Origin: Aquimarina mycalae
Lineage (GTDB): Bacteria > Bacteroidota > Bacteroidia > Flavobacteriales > Flavobacteriaceae
Length of the DNA stretch: 64,000 bases
Reading direction: 5' to 3'
Assembly: GCF_029906345.1 (NCBI RefSeq)
Contig: NZ_JARYGY010000001.1
Span: 1-64,000 of the forward strand
Positions 1-8,884 of this stretch are shown here, piece after piece. The position numbers and the translations under genes are program-made. The notes under the pieces were generated by a model. It was not told where the DNA came from. It did no database searches and saw only the letters and a list, made by a program, of their open reading frames with translations. Numbering within the stretch: the stretch's first letter is position 1; the number at the start of each line of letters is the position of its first letter.

Positions 1-187
1 TACATAAATGCAATTATTATACGCGCTGTCAATCAATATATCAATGAACTTTTTTAACTAAACCAAACAATCTTCATCGTCAGTCGTTAATCGTTAATTA
101 CTAAGGAATCGAACCCTAAAAATAAACCTAATCACCCTACTCCAGTATAATCTTTTTTCCTATGAACTTAGCTTGTCTCTCAAAGCG
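1..187 (-). promoter_or_regulatory. Probable rRNA operon leader (5' part of transcript; genes lie left of window)
   Basis: Read on the minus strand, this stretch follows two strong tandem promoters and contains no open frame. Near its end (50..22) it reads TTCATTGATATATTGATTGA followed by CAGCGCG, which resembles the TTCATTGACATATTG-type leader found just before 16S rRNA in Flavobacteriia. The match to rRNA leaders is from memory of the family, so the identity is an inference. The rRNA itself would begin beyond position 1. A strong stable-RNA or ribosomal-protein transcript is the alternative. Confidence 0.6.
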
Positions 188-191
188 GGTG

Positions 192-222
192 CAAATATAC
201 AACCACTTTTCAATTCAACAAA
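192..222 (-). promoter_or_regulatory. Proximal tandem promoter (P2) for the left-edge transcript
   Basis: On the minus strand a TTTG -33 box (222..219) is followed by exactly 19 bases and a TATATTTG -7 box (199..192). This is the Bacteroidetes primary-sigma consensus. It is followed by the GC-rich discriminator CACCCGC, identical to that of the upstream copy, a feature expected of growth-rate-controlled stable RNA promoters. Confidence 0.75.
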
Positions 223-358
223 ACTTTTTTGAATTATTTTTGAAGTTTTTTTTGAACCAAACCCAAATAAAAAATATCCGAATTAACCTCTATACAAAAC
301 CAAAAAAACAACCCCTTATCAATGAACAATCGCAAAACAAAATCCCGTTTTGCGGGTG

Positions 359-389
359 CAAACATACAACCCTTTTTTAATCTAACAAT
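359..389 (-). promoter_or_regulatory. Distal tandem promoter (P1) for the left-edge transcript
   Basis: On the minus strand ATTG (389..386), a 19-base spacer and TATGTTTG (366..359) form a second Bacteroidetes promoter 167 bases upstream of P2. The last bases of the spacer, the -7 box and the discriminator (GGTTGTATRTTTGCACCCGC) are the same as in P2 apart from one base. The shared element indicates duplication of a strong promoter. Confidence 0.7.
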
Positions 390-562
390 ACCTTTTTTTA
401 TTAATTTTTTAAAAATCTCAAAACCAAAACTCAAATGATCTGATTTTTAAAAAGTTGGAAAGCGAAGATAATAAAATTAATCAAAATAAAGGGTAATTTT
501 TTTTAACAAATACGGATGATCTGCCAAAATGTATTCTTATTTCTATTCTAAAATCAGTTCTT

Positions 563-665
563 GTATTAGGGATAGTAGTGACATCCTTTTGTTTTTCATA
601 AAAATAACAATAAAACAAAAGATATAGCGGATAGCCCGACACCGAGTTTACGAAGTGTAATACCC
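563..665 (+). ncRNA. Probable Flavo-1 structured RNA
   Basis: The sequence reads GGGATAGTAGTGACATCC, then CTTTTGTTTT (586-595) that pairs perfectly with AAAACAAAAG (612-621), then GATATAGCGGATAGCCCGAC. The terminal GGG (569-571) can pair with CCC (635-637). This GGGAT...ATCC stem-loop followed by AGCGGATAGCCCGAC is a very common intergenic motif of Flavobacteriia, which I associate with the Rfam Flavo-1 family. The structure is visible; the family name is from memory. Its function is unknown. Confidence 0.6.
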
Positions 666-673
666 CAAGAAAA

Positions 674-1378
674 TTAATTCTTTATTGAAGTAGTCTTAAT
701 TGTATCTGTCCACTTATTTCTTAAATCATAAAAACTAAAGTCCAGTGCCGTTTTCTGTTCTACAAGAATATTTGATTGAAAACTTCTCTGCAGTATATCT
801 TCTATCCAATAATCTTCTTCTACATTAATAGGATCATACTCTTCTTTTAATGAGATACTAAAAAGTTTAGCTGTACTGTTATACCAAAACGCTTTCCACC
901 CACTTCTATACTCTTTTACCAAATCAAACATAGTTTGACCCGTTTGTCGGTGTATCAACTTAACTAAAATCTGTCCTTCTGTACGGGTCATTTTTTTTAG
1001 CTCTGCGGTAAATTCTTCTTCCATATATTTCTGAAGAATCTTAATATATTTTTTTCGTGCCTTCTTGGATTTAATATTCTTTAACCTCTTATTAAGTTCT
1101 GTTAATCTATCGGAGGCTAATTTTGCATAAGGATATACTTTTCTTGTTTTACGTCTTAAAATAAGATATTTTCTTCTTGCTAGTCTATCTTTAAATTTTA
1201 GTTTCCCTAATATAACTACTTCATCAAGATCAATTGCCTCATGCGGAATTGTATCTCCTTCTATAATATAATACTGTACATAGCCAGTTGTGTCTATTTT
1301 TACAGTATCAACTTCCTTCTGGGAATATCCAATAAAAGGTAGTGACATTAATAATATGTACAATAAAAGTTTTCGCAT
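674..1378 (-). CDS. DUF4294 domain exported protein
   Basis: This 234-residue protein starts with a signal peptide ending in GYSQ (about residues 1-19). The remainder is a charged, mostly helical domain with the YPYAKLA and LVKLIHRQTGQTMFDLVK segments that I recognise as DUF4294, a family confined to Bacteroidetes. Members are predicted periplasmic or envelope proteins of unknown role. It is divergent from an M42 peptidase gene, an arrangement commonly kept in Flavobacteriia, so a shared envelope or peptide-related role is possible but unproven. The start is the ATG directly before the signal peptide. Confidence 0.85.
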   Translation of the reverse strand: MRKLLLYILLMSLPFIGYSQKEVDTVKIDTTGYVQYYIIEGDTIPHEAIDLDEVVILGKLKFKDRLARRKYLILRRKTRKVYPYAKLASDRLTELNKRLKNIKSKKARKKYIKILQKYMEEEFTAELKKMTRTEGQILVKLIHRQTGQTMFDLVKEYRSGWKAFWYNSTAKLFSISLKEEYDPINVEEDYWIEDILQRSFQSNILVEQKTALDFSFYDLRNKWTDTIKTTSIKN

Positions 1379-1405
1379 CCAATTAGTGATCTTCTAAAAT
1401 CATTC

Positions 1406-1439
1406 CAAAATTAACAATAAACGCTTTGTAAACTGCAAA
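1406..1439 (-). promoter_or_regulatory. Candidate promoter of the DUF4294 gene
   Basis: The minus strand has TTTG (1439..1436), a 22-base spacer and a perfect TAATTTTG -7 box (1413..1406), 27 bases upstream of the ATG at 1378. The -7 match is good; the spacer is at the long end of the usual range. Confidence 0.45.
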
Positions 1440-1483
1440 ATCTTTGTGAATATTATTAACTTCGTAAAAAACAAAATAGATAA

Positions 1484-2632
1484 ATGGCTAAAAAAAGTAT
1501 ACTAAACAAGAAGTCTTTGACTTTTTTAGAGAACTATTTAAACAATGCTGCTCCTACTGGATATGAATGGGAAGGGCAAAAAATATGGATGGATTACCTT
1601 AAGCCATATGTTGACGAATTTATTACAGATACTTATGGAACGGCAGTTGGTGTAATTAACCCGAAAGCTAAATACAAAGTTGTTATTGAAGGACATGCTG
1701 ATGAAATTTCCTGGTATGTAAACTATATTACAGATAATGGACTTATATATGTTATTAGAAATGGAGGTAGTGATCACCAAATAGCTACTTCGAAACGAGT
1801 GAATATCCATACTAAAAAAGGAATTGTACAAGGAGTATTTGGATGGCCAGCGATTCATACTCGTAAAGGATCTAAGGAACAAGCTCCAACTTTAGAAAAT
1901 ATTTGTATTGATGTAGGATGCAATACCAAAGAAGAAGTTTTAAAACTTGGAGTTCATGTAGGTTGTGTGATCACCTATCCAGATGAGTTTTTTATCCTTA
2001 ATAAGGATAAATTCGTTTGTCGTGCTCTTGATAACAGAATGGGTGGTTTTATGATTGCTGAAGTGGCTCGTTTATTAAAAGAAAATAAGGATAAACTTGA
2101 TTTTGGTTTATATATCACTAATTCTGTTCAGGAAGAAATAGGTCTTAGAGGAGCTGAAATGATTACGCATACAATTCAACCTGATGTTGCTATTGTTACA
2201 GATGTATGTCATGATACTACTACTCCTATGATAGAAAAGAAAACTCAGGGCGAAACAAAAATTGGTGATGGACCTGTAATTTCTTATGCTCCTGCTGTAC
2301 AAAATAGACTTAGAGAGCTATTGATTGATACTGCAGAAAAAAAGAAGATACCTTTTCAACGCATGGCATCAAGCAGAATGACAGGAACAGATACAGATGC
2401 ATTTGCTTATAGTAATGGTGGTGTAGCTTCTGCATTGATTTCTTTACCACTGCGTTATATGCATACTACAGTGGAGATGGTACATAGAGAGGATGTAGAA
2501 AATGTTATTAGTTTAATATACGAAAGTTTACTTGCTATTAAATCTGGTGAAACTTTTAGTTATTTCGAAAAACCTAAACCAGCACCAAAGCCTAAACCTA
2601 AGACAAAGGCTAAAACAAAATCAAAAAAATAA
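1484..2632 (+). CDS. M42 family metallopeptidase (aminopeptidase)
   Basis: A 382-residue di-metal aminopeptidase of the M42 (glutamyl aminopeptidase/endoglucanase M) family, a cytosolic enzyme that trims peptides, usually as a large oligomer. Metal ligands and catalytic residues are visible in order: GHADEI (His71), CRALDNRMGG (bridging Asp), QEEIGLRGA (general base Glu), VTDVCHDT and the C-terminal HTTVEMVH. No signal peptide is present. A lysine/proline tail of about 20 residues (KPKPKTKAKTKSKK) extends past the catalytic domain. The gene is divergent from the DUF4294 gene and converges on acs across a shared terminator. Confidence 0.92.
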   Translation: MAKKSILNKKSLTFLENYLNNAAPTGYEWEGQKIWMDYLKPYVDEFITDTYGTAVGVINPKAKYKVVIEGHADEISWYVNYITDNGLIYVIRNGGSDHQIATSKRVNIHTKKGIVQGVFGWPAIHTRKGSKEQAPTLENICIDVGCNTKEEVLKLGVHVGCVITYPDEFFILNKDKFVCRALDNRMGGFMIAEVARLLKENKDKLDFGLYITNSVQEEIGLRGAEMITHTIQPDVAIVTDVCHDTTTPMIEKKTQGETKIGDGPVISYAPAVQNRLRELLIDTAEKKKIPFQRMASSRMTGTDTDAFAYSNGGVASALISLPLRYMHTTVEMVHREDVENVISLIYESLLAIKSGETFSYFEKPKPAPKPKPKTKAKTKSKK

Positions 2633-2634
2633 AC

Positions 2635-2678
2635 ATTAAAATTAAAAGCCTCGCAATTGCGAGGCTTTTAATTTTAAT
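2635..2678. terminator. Perfect 44-bp palindromic bidirectional terminator
   Basis: ATTAAAATTAAAAGCCTCGC plus AA and its exact reverse complement meet with no loop bases left over (two 22-base halves). The GCCTCGC core is flanked by A/T tracts on both sides, so it serves the M42 gene on the plus strand and acs (ending at 2688) on the minus strand. Confidence 0.88.
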
Positions 2679-2687
2679 GTTTTATCC

Positions 2688-4595
2688 TTATAGAGCATTG
2701 TCTATTATTTCTTGAACCACTTCTGGGTTTAACAGTGTACTAGTATCTCCTAGATTAGATGTGTCTTTAGAGGCAATTTTTCTTAAAATACGTCTCATAA
2801 TTTTTCCACTTCTGGTTTTAGGTAATCCTGGAACAAACTGTATTTTATCTAATTTGGCAATGGGGCCGACTCGCTCTGTGATTTGTTGATTCACTTCCTT
2901 ACTCAAATTATCCCGATCTCTGGATTCTCCTACTTCTTTTAGAATAACAAAACCATACAACGCATTTCCTTTAATATCATGTGGAAAACCTACAATTGCT
3001 GATTCTGCCACTGCAGGATGCTCATTGATTGCATCTTCAATTGGTGCTGTTCCTAAATTATGACCTGAGACAATGATTACATCATCTACTCTACCAGTTA
3101 TTCTATAATATCCAACTTCATCCCTCAACGCTCCATCGCCAGTAAAATATTTGTTTCCGAAAGCTGAAAAATAGGTGTCTCTGTATCTTTTATGATTTCC
3201 CCAAATTGTTCTAGCCATAGATGGCCAGGGGAATTTAATACATAGCTTTCCTTCTACTTGATTACCTTTAATTTCATTACCCTCATCATCCATTAAAGCT
3301 GGTTGTACTCCAGGCATTGGCAAAGTAGCATAGGTTGGTTTAGTTGGTGTTGCAAAAGGGATCGGTGAAATCAAAATCCCTCCTGTTTCTGTTTGCCACC
3401 ACGTATCCACTATAGGGCATTTCTTTTCTCCAACATGGTCATTATACCAATGCCAAGCCTCTTCGTTAATAGGCTCTCCGACTGTTCCTAATACTTTTAG
3501 ACTAGATAAGTCATATTTATTTACATAGTCTAAATTTTCTTTTGCCAATGCTCTAATCGCTGTAGGAGCTGTGTAAAATTGTGTGATCTTATGTTTTTGC
3601 ACTATATCCCAAAAACGTCCGAAATCTGGATACGATGGAACTCCTTCGAACATCACCGTAGTCGCTCCATTGGCTAACGGACCATATACAATATATGAAT
3701 GTCCTGTGATCCAGCCTATATCTGCTGTACACCAATAAATATCGTCTTCTTTATATTGAAATACATTTTTAAAACTATACGCTGTATATACCATATACCC
3801 AGCTGTCGTATGCATCATTCCTTTTGGTTTACCTGTAGAACCAGATGTATACAATATGAATAATGGATCTTCTGCGTCCATAATTTCTGGAATACAATTG
3901 GAATCTGCGTTATCCAACAATGGCTGTAACCATTCATCTCTTCCTTTCTTCATTGTGATATCTGAACCAATACGTTTTGCAACCAATACTGATTCGACAT
4001 TTGGACATTGTTTCACGGCTTCATCCACAATACTTTTTAAATCTATCATTTTTGCTCCTCTATAAGCTCCATCTGATGTAATGATCATCATAGCTTCGCA
4101 ATCATTAACCCTTGTTGCTAATGCAGTAGCCGAAAAACCTGCAAAGATTACAGAATGTATAGCTCCTATTCTAGCACAAGCTAATACCGAAATTGCCAGT
4201 TCAGGGATCATAGGAAGATAAATACAGACTCTATCCCCTTTTTTAATCCCCTTACTTTTCAGAACGTTTGCAAATTCACATACTCGTTCATGCAACTGAT
4301 TATATGTTATATGCTCTGCTGGTTCTTCTGGATTATTAGGTTCAAATAAAATAGCTGTTTTATCTCCACGAACATATAAATGTCTATCAATACAATTTTC
4401 TGTAATATTTAGTTTTGCTCCTTCAAACCAAGTCACTTCTGGTTTAGCAAAATCCCATTCCAATACTTTATCCCATTTTTTTCTCCATAAAAAATGTTCT
4501 TCTGCTATCTCACTCCAAAAAAGCTCAGGGTTTCTTACTGACTTTCGATATACTTGAAAATATTCTTCAAGATGCTTTATGTGATAATTACTCAT
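2688..4595 (-). CDS. acs: Acetyl-CoA synthetase (AMP-forming)
   Basis: A full-length 635-residue acetate-CoA ligase, which adenylates acetate with ATP and transfers it to CoA. The adenylate-forming motifs are all visible: YTSGSTGKPKG (P-loop-like A3), VGEPINEEAWHWY, DTWWQTETGG (acetyl pocket, Trp), YFTGDGA, ITGRVDDVI and the C-terminal PKTRSGKIMRR carrying the catalytic Lys that is regulated by acetylation in other bacteria. It lies 69 bases downstream of the symporter gene, so DUF4212, symporter and acs form an acetate uptake-and-activation operon. One oddity is VSGHNLGTAP, where most family members have VSGHRLGTAE. Confidence 0.96.
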   Translation of the reverse strand: MSNYHIKHLEEYFQVYRKSVRNPELFWSEIAEEHFLWRKKWDKVLEWDFAKPEVTWFEGAKLNITENCIDRHLYVRGDKTAILFEPNNPEEPAEHITYNQLHERVCEFANVLKSKGIKKGDRVCIYLPMIPELAISVLACARIGAIHSVIFAGFSATALATRVNDCEAMMIITSDGAYRGAKMIDLKSIVDEAVKQCPNVESVLVAKRIGSDITMKKGRDEWLQPLLDNADSNCIPEIMDAEDPLFILYTSGSTGKPKGMMHTTAGYMVYTAYSFKNVFQYKEDDIYWCTADIGWITGHSYIVYGPLANGATTVMFEGVPSYPDFGRFWDIVQKHKITQFYTAPTAIRALAKENLDYVNKYDLSSLKVLGTVGEPINEEAWHWYNDHVGEKKCPIVDTWWQTETGGILISPIPFATPTKPTYATLPMPGVQPALMDDEGNEIKGNQVEGKLCIKFPWPSMARTIWGNHKRYRDTYFSAFGNKYFTGDGALRDEVGYYRITGRVDDVIIVSGHNLGTAPIEDAINEHPAVAESAIVGFPHDIKGNALYGFVILKEVGESRDRDNLSKEVNQQITERVGPIAKLDKIQFVPGLPKTRSGKIMRRILRKIASKDTSNLGDTSTLLNPEVVQEIIDNAL

Positions 4596-4664
4596 TATTA
4601 ATTAAGTGATTTACGTGTTTTTATATTTTAGATATAGTATAACTTTATAATTTCACAGTCATTA

Positions 4665-6479
4665 TTAGTGATTTACGGACTGTCCTGCATTGGTTGGAAT
4701 TCTAATATTTTCTACAATTTCTTGTACTTCTTTTGGCGGCTTAGTTGTGAATTGACATACTATCAATGACACTATAAAATTAATACTCATAGCGATAGCT
4801 CCAAAACCTTCTGGAGAAATCCCAAACCACCATTCATCAGAAGTTGGCAAGGTTTCATCAAACCAACCTAATTTATATTTAATCATATACAACAACATGC
4901 ATATAATACCCACAACCATCCCTGCAATAGCACCTTCTTTATTCATTCGTTTATAAAAAATCCCTAAAACAATAGCAGGAAAGAAAGATGCGGCTGCGAG
5001 TCCAAAGGCTAAAGCCACTACAGCTGCTACAAATCCTGGAGGGTTAATCCCAAAATAACCTGCAACACATACTGCAGCTACTGCAGAAATTCTTGCAGCT
5101 ACTAATTCTCCTTTTTCCGAAATATCGGGTTTCATCATTTTTTTTATCAAATCATGAGATACAGAAGATGAAATTACCAGCAACAATCCTGCTGCTGTAG
5201 ATAATGCTGCCGCTAAACCTCCTGCTGCAACCAATGCAATTACCCAATTAGGCAAGTTTGCTATCTCTGGATTTGCAAGTACCATAATATCGCGATCTAC
5301 AAATAATTCGTTTTTTGTTGCAGCATTTACATTTGTGATGATACGCTCTCCATACTCTCCTCTCCGATCTTCGTCAAAAATGGGTTTGTTTTTATTCCCT
5401 TCTACCGCATGACCATTAGTATATTGTATTTTCCCATCTTGATTTTTATCAATCCATCCCAGTAGCGCTGTATCTTCCCAGTTTTTGAACCATAATGGTA
5501 AATCTTTATACTCTTTATTCTGAACAGATTCGATAAGGTTTGTTTTTGCAAAAACCGCCACTGCTGGAGCGGTAGTATACAGTATCGCTATAAGTAACAA
5601 TGCATAACCTGCGGATTTACGAGCATCTTTTACTCTTTTTACGGTAAAGAAACGTACAATCACATGAGGAAGTCCAGCAGTACCAACCATTAATGCTAAA
5701 GTAATTGTAAACACATCCAGCATAGATTTAGAACCATTTGTATACTCAGCAAATCCTAATTCTGCGCTTAATCCATCTAGTTTATCCAAAAGGTATGTTC
5801 CAGAACCATCAGCAATGGTATCGCCAAAACCAAGTTGCGGGATTGGATTACCTGTCATCTGGATCGAAATAAATATTGCTGGAACCATAAACGCAAAAAT
5901 CAACACACAGTATTGAGCTACCTGAGTGTAGGTAATTCCTTTCATTCCTCCTAAAACAGCATAAAAAAGAACGATGATCATACCTATTAATACACCTGTA
6001 TTGATATCTACTTCAAGAAATCGAGAAAACACAATTCCCACTCCTCGCATTTGTCCAGCAACATAGGTAAATGATACTAAAAGCGCACAAAAAACAGCTA
6101 CTGATCTTGCAGTTTTGGAGTAATATCGATCTCCTATAAAATCGGGTACAGTAAATTTTCCAAACTTACGAAGATAAGGAGCTAACAATAATGCCAACAG
6201 TACATAACCTCCAGTCCATCCCATTAGATAAACAGCTCCATCATATCCATCAAACGCAATGATACCTGCCATAGAAATAAAAGAAGCCGCACTCATCCAA
6301 TCTGCTGCTGTTGCCATGCCGTTTGCCAATGGAGATACTCCACCGCCAGCTACATAAAATTCTTTAGTAGAACTTGCTCTAGACCAAATGGCTATTCCTA
6401 TATATAATGCAAAAGTAATTCCAACTAAAATATAGGTCCAAATCTGTACATTCATTGTTTGTTCGTTTTTAAGATTCAT
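4665..6479 (-). CDS. Sodium:solute symporter (acetate permease type)
   Basis: A 604-residue SSS-family transporter with about 13 membrane segments. The conserved WMSAASFISMAG segment (about 61-72) and GGMKGITYTQ (about 177-186) are typical of the ActP/VC_2705 branch that pairs with DUF4212. Its stop-start junction with the DUF4212 gene is TAAATG with no spacer, so translation is probably coupled, favouring the first ATG over Met9. Residues about 312-400 form a long hydrophilic loop holding an EF-hand-like sequence DKNQDGKIQ (344-352). Position beside acs suggests short-chain carboxylate uptake; the exact substrate is inferred. Confidence 0.9.
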   Translation of the reverse strand: MNLKNEQTMNVQIWTYILVGITFALYIGIAIWSRASSTKEFYVAGGGVSPLANGMATAADWMSAASFISMAGIIAFDGYDGAVYLMGWTGGYVLLALLLAPYLRKFGKFTVPDFIGDRYYSKTARSVAVFCALLVSFTYVAGQMRGVGIVFSRFLEVDINTGVLIGMIIVLFYAVLGGMKGITYTQVAQYCVLIFAFMVPAIFISIQMTGNPIPQLGFGDTIADGSGTYLLDKLDGLSAELGFAEYTNGSKSMLDVFTITLALMVGTAGLPHVIVRFFTVKRVKDARKSAGYALLLIAILYTTAPAVAVFAKTNLIESVQNKEYKDLPLWFKNWEDTALLGWIDKNQDGKIQYTNGHAVEGNKNKPIFDEDRRGEYGERIITNVNAATKNELFVDRDIMVLANPEIANLPNWVIALVAAGGLAAALSTAAGLLLVISSSVSHDLIKKMMKPDISEKGELVAARISAVAAVCVAGYFGINPPGFVAAVVALAFGLAAASFFPAIVLGIFYKRMNKEGAIAGMVVGIICMLLYMIKYKLGWFDETLPTSDEWWFGISPEGFGAIAMSINFIVSLIVCQFTTKPPKEVQEIVENIRIPTNAGQSVNH

Positions 6480-6746
6480 TTAATCTTTATCATAACCATA
6501 TTCTTTATCCAGTTTATTCATTAACCGAACGTAAACAAAGATTAAAATCACAAATACATAAATCGAACCTTGCTGAGCAAACCAAAACCCTAGTTTAAAA
6601 CCTCCTAATCGAATTTCGTTTAACATATCTTTAAAAAGAATACCCGCTCCATATGATACTGCAAACCATATGATCAGTAAAACTGAAAGATATTTAAGAT
6701 TCTTTTTCCAATATGCTTTCGCATTTTGTTTTTTTTCTGATGTCAT
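6480..6746 (-). CDS. DUF4212 small subunit of symporter
   Basis: This 88-residue membrane protein has two hydrophobic helices (about 18-36 and 52-72) and a charged C-terminus. The GILFKDMLNE and FWFAQQGSIYVFV segments are diagnostic of DUF4212, a small protein almost always encoded directly before an SSS symporter and thought to be its partner subunit. The stop codon abuts the symporter ATG. It is the first gene of the acetate operon. Confidence 0.92.
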   Translation of the reverse strand: MTSEKKQNAKAYWKKNLKYLSVLLIIWFAVSYGAGILFKDMLNEIRLGGFKLGFWFAQQGSIYVFVILIFVYVRLMNKLDKEYGYDKD

Positions 6747-6908
6747 CTTGAATCAAAATAAAATTAGTAGAAGTACATTATTCCTCCTACACTTTGATAA
6801 ATATATTACTTTAAGAATAAAATAAATTAATCCTTAATGATTAATTATCAAGTATTGCATAATTCTAAATTTTAATAATTAATTTTAGAAATATCTACGA
6901 ACATTGTT

Positions 6909-7463
6909 ATGGCTGATGAATTTATTGACATATTAGATAAAAATGGAAAATTAACAGAAGAAGTGCGACTAAAATCAGAGGCTCATCGATTGGGTTTGTT
7001 TCACGCTAGCGTGCATATATGGTTTTATACATCAAGTAAAAAGATTCTATTACAGAAACGCGCTGATCATAAGGATACGTTTCCTAGTTTATGGGATGTA
7101 TCAGTTGCTGGACATGTTAGTGCTGGAGAATCCAGAGAAAATTCAGCTTTACGAGAAGTAAAAGAAGAAATAGGGTTATCGATTGAAAAAAAGGATTTAG
7201 AATTTGTTGGGGTATATCTTGCAGAAAAACAACCAAGGTCAAATTTATTCGATAACGAATTTCATTATATATATGTATCCAAATTATCTGTACCTATAGA
7301 AACACTAAGATTACAGGAGGAAGAAGTTAGTAATATTAAACTAATATCTCCTAAATTCTTAATGAATGATCTTAAAGATCCTGAAATCAGGAAAAAGTAT
7401 GTCCCACATGATATGGCCTATTATGAATTGATTCTTAAAGAAATCACAAATCGATTCATATAA
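6909..7463 (+). CDS. Nudix hydrolase, isopentenyl-diphosphate isomerase-like
   Basis: A 184-residue Nudix protein with a complete Nudix box spanning Gly68 to Leu90 (GHVSAGES ... REVKEEIGL), which supplies the Glu residues that bind metal. The N-terminal layout (ILDKNGK ... HRLGLFHASVHIWF) and the QKRADHKDTFPSLWDVSVAGH stretch match the IDI-like/YfcD Nudix group. Family members hydrolyse nucleoside diphosphate derivatives or isomerise isopentenyl diphosphate; the substrate here cannot be read from sequence. It is a single gene divergent from the acetate operon. Confidence 0.9.
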   Translation: MADEFIDILDKNGKLTEEVRLKSEAHRLGLFHASVHIWFYTSSKKILLQKRADHKDTFPSLWDVSVAGHVSAGESRENSALREVKEEIGLSIEKKDLEFVGVYLAEKQPRSNLFDNEFHYIYVSKLSVPIETLRLQEEEVSNIKLISPKFLMNDLKDPEIRKKYVPHDMAYYELILKEITNRFI

Positions 7464-7490
7464 TAGCCACATTGTAATTAACTATTGTAA

Positions 7491-7524
7491 CTTGAATTAT
7501 AAATGTTGTATTATAGTATTTTTG
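7491..7524 (+). promoter_or_regulatory. Candidate promoter of dps
   Basis: CTTG (7491-7494), a 22-base spacer and TATTTTTG (7517-7524) lie 32 bases before the dps ATG. The -7 box fits the TAnnTTTG consensus fully. Confidence 0.45.
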
Positions 7525-7556
7525 TATTGAAAATTAAAAATCAATAAATAAAAACT

Positions 7557-8009
7557 ATGACATATTCAAATAAAGAAACCGTACAAGCTCTAAATGTATT
7601 ATTATCAGACTACCATATGCATTATCAAAAACTAAGAAATTTTCATTGGAATATTACTGGACGAAACTTTTTCGAACTTCACGAAAAATTCGAAGAACTT
7701 TATGAAGATGCTAAGCTAAAAATTGATGAAATTGCTGAAAGGATTTTAACACTGAGAGCAAAGCCCATTAGTAATTATAGTTCTTACCTAACAACCTCTT
7801 CTATAAAAGAGGCCGACACCAAATTAGTGGATCATGAAATGATTACTGCTGTACTCGAAGATCATACTGCGATTTTGAAACAACTAAAGGTAGTAACAAA
7901 AGAGGCTGAAAAAGCTGGAGATGATGGAACTCTGGACATTACTGGAACGTATATTGGTGAACTAGAAAAAACAAGCTGGATGTTAAACGCTTGGAATCAT
8001 AAAAACTAA
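7557..8009 (+). CDS. dps: Dps family ferritin-like DNA-protecting protein
   Basis: A 150-residue Dps miniferritin, which forms a 12-subunit shell that oxidises Fe(II) with peroxide and stores it, protecting DNA. The inter-subunit ferroxidase ligands are present at the classical spacing: His30 (RNFHWNITG), His42, Asp57 and Glu61 (KIDEIAERI). The C-terminus is short (LNAWNHKN) and there is no Lys/Arg-rich N-terminal tail, so non-specific DNA binding may be weak. A lipoprotein gene follows after only four bases. Confidence 0.94.
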   Translation: MTYSNKETVQALNVLLSDYHMHYQKLRNFHWNITGRNFFELHEKFEELYEDAKLKIDEIAERILTLRAKPISNYSSYLTTSSIKEADTKLVDHEMITAVLEDHTAILKQLKVVTKEAEKAGDDGTLDITGTYIGELEKTSWMLNAWNHKN

Positions 8010-8013
8010 AAAT

Positions 8014-8874
8014 TTGAAACTAAAAATTTTCTTTCTTTTATTAACTGTATCCTTAACTGTTTGTTGTCAAAAAAACGACGATACAGATCTATTAACTGTC
8101 AATCATCTTTCTTCTTCTTTAAAAGAAATATCTGGCATTGCAATATCTACAAGTGATAAAAATCTTTACGCCATCAATGATTCTGGTAATAGCAATACTT
8201 TATTTCGGTTAGATCTAAAAGGTAATATTCTAGAAGAACTAAAAGTTCCCAATAGTGAAAATAATGATTGGGAAGATCTTGCTTATGACAAAAAAGGCAC
8301 TATTTACATTGGTGATTTTGGGAACAATTACAATGACAGAAAAAACCTTGCTATTTATGAAGTTACGGGTATTGGATCGGATAGTTTAAAAACATCTAAA
8401 ACTGAATTTACGCTAGAAGATCAAAAGAAATTTCCTCCAGGAAAGAAAAACAGAAATTTCGACATTGAAGCTTTCATATATAAAAATGGAAGCTTCTATT
8501 TATTCTCTAAAAACAGAAGCTCTAAATTTGATGGAAAGACTAAACTGTATAAAGTTAAAAAACAATCTGGAAAACAAAACGCAATATTAGTAAGTAGTTA
8601 CAAAACCTGTGATGACCCTAATGATTGTTTTATAAGCGGTGCTGCGATTAGCAATAAGGGAGATAAAATTGCCCTACTTACCTACAATAAAATATTTGTT
8701 CTTTCTGATTTTAAAAATGATAATTTATTTAATAGTACAATTAAAAAAATCAAACTTAATCACTATTCACAAAAAGAAGGGATCTGTTTTAAAAATGACT
8801 CTACTCTTTTAATTGTAGACGAAAAAAGAAAAAGTACCAATGGAAAACTCTACCAATTTATTTTACCAAAATAA
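8014..8874 (+). CDS. Lipoprotein with SdiA-regulated/beta-propeller-like fold
   Basis: A 286-residue exported lipoprotein whose only plausible start is TTG at 8014; there is no ATG before the signal sequence KLKIFFLLLTVSLTVCC, with a Cys after LTV as lipobox. The mature part has repeats of the type ISGIAIS...LYAINDSGN and WEDLAYDKKGTIYIGDFGNN, which resemble the SdiA-regulated/NHL-like propeller families. Function is unknown. It probably shares the dps transcript, but nothing links the two functionally. Confidence 0.75.
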   Translation: MKLKIFFLLLTVSLTVCCQKNDDTDLLTVNHLSSSLKEISGIAISTSDKNLYAINDSGNSNTLFRLDLKGNILEELKVPNSENNDWEDLAYDKKGTIYIGDFGNNYNDRKNLAIYEVTGIGSDSLKTSKTEFTLEDQKKFPPGKKNRNFDIEAFIYKNGSFYLFSKNRSSKFDGKTKLYKVKKQSGKQNAILVSSYKTCDDPNDCFISGAAISNKGDKIALLTYNKIFVLSDFKNDNLFNSTIKKIKLNHYSQKEGICFKNDSTLLIVDEKRKSTNGKLYQFILPK

Positions 8875-8884
8875 AATTATTTAA

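Noticed and set aside
162-434. Short open frames on both strands in the left-edge region
   Set aside because: They overlap the tandem promoters and leader, are low-complexity (Phe/Lys/Asn runs) and have no recognisable domain.
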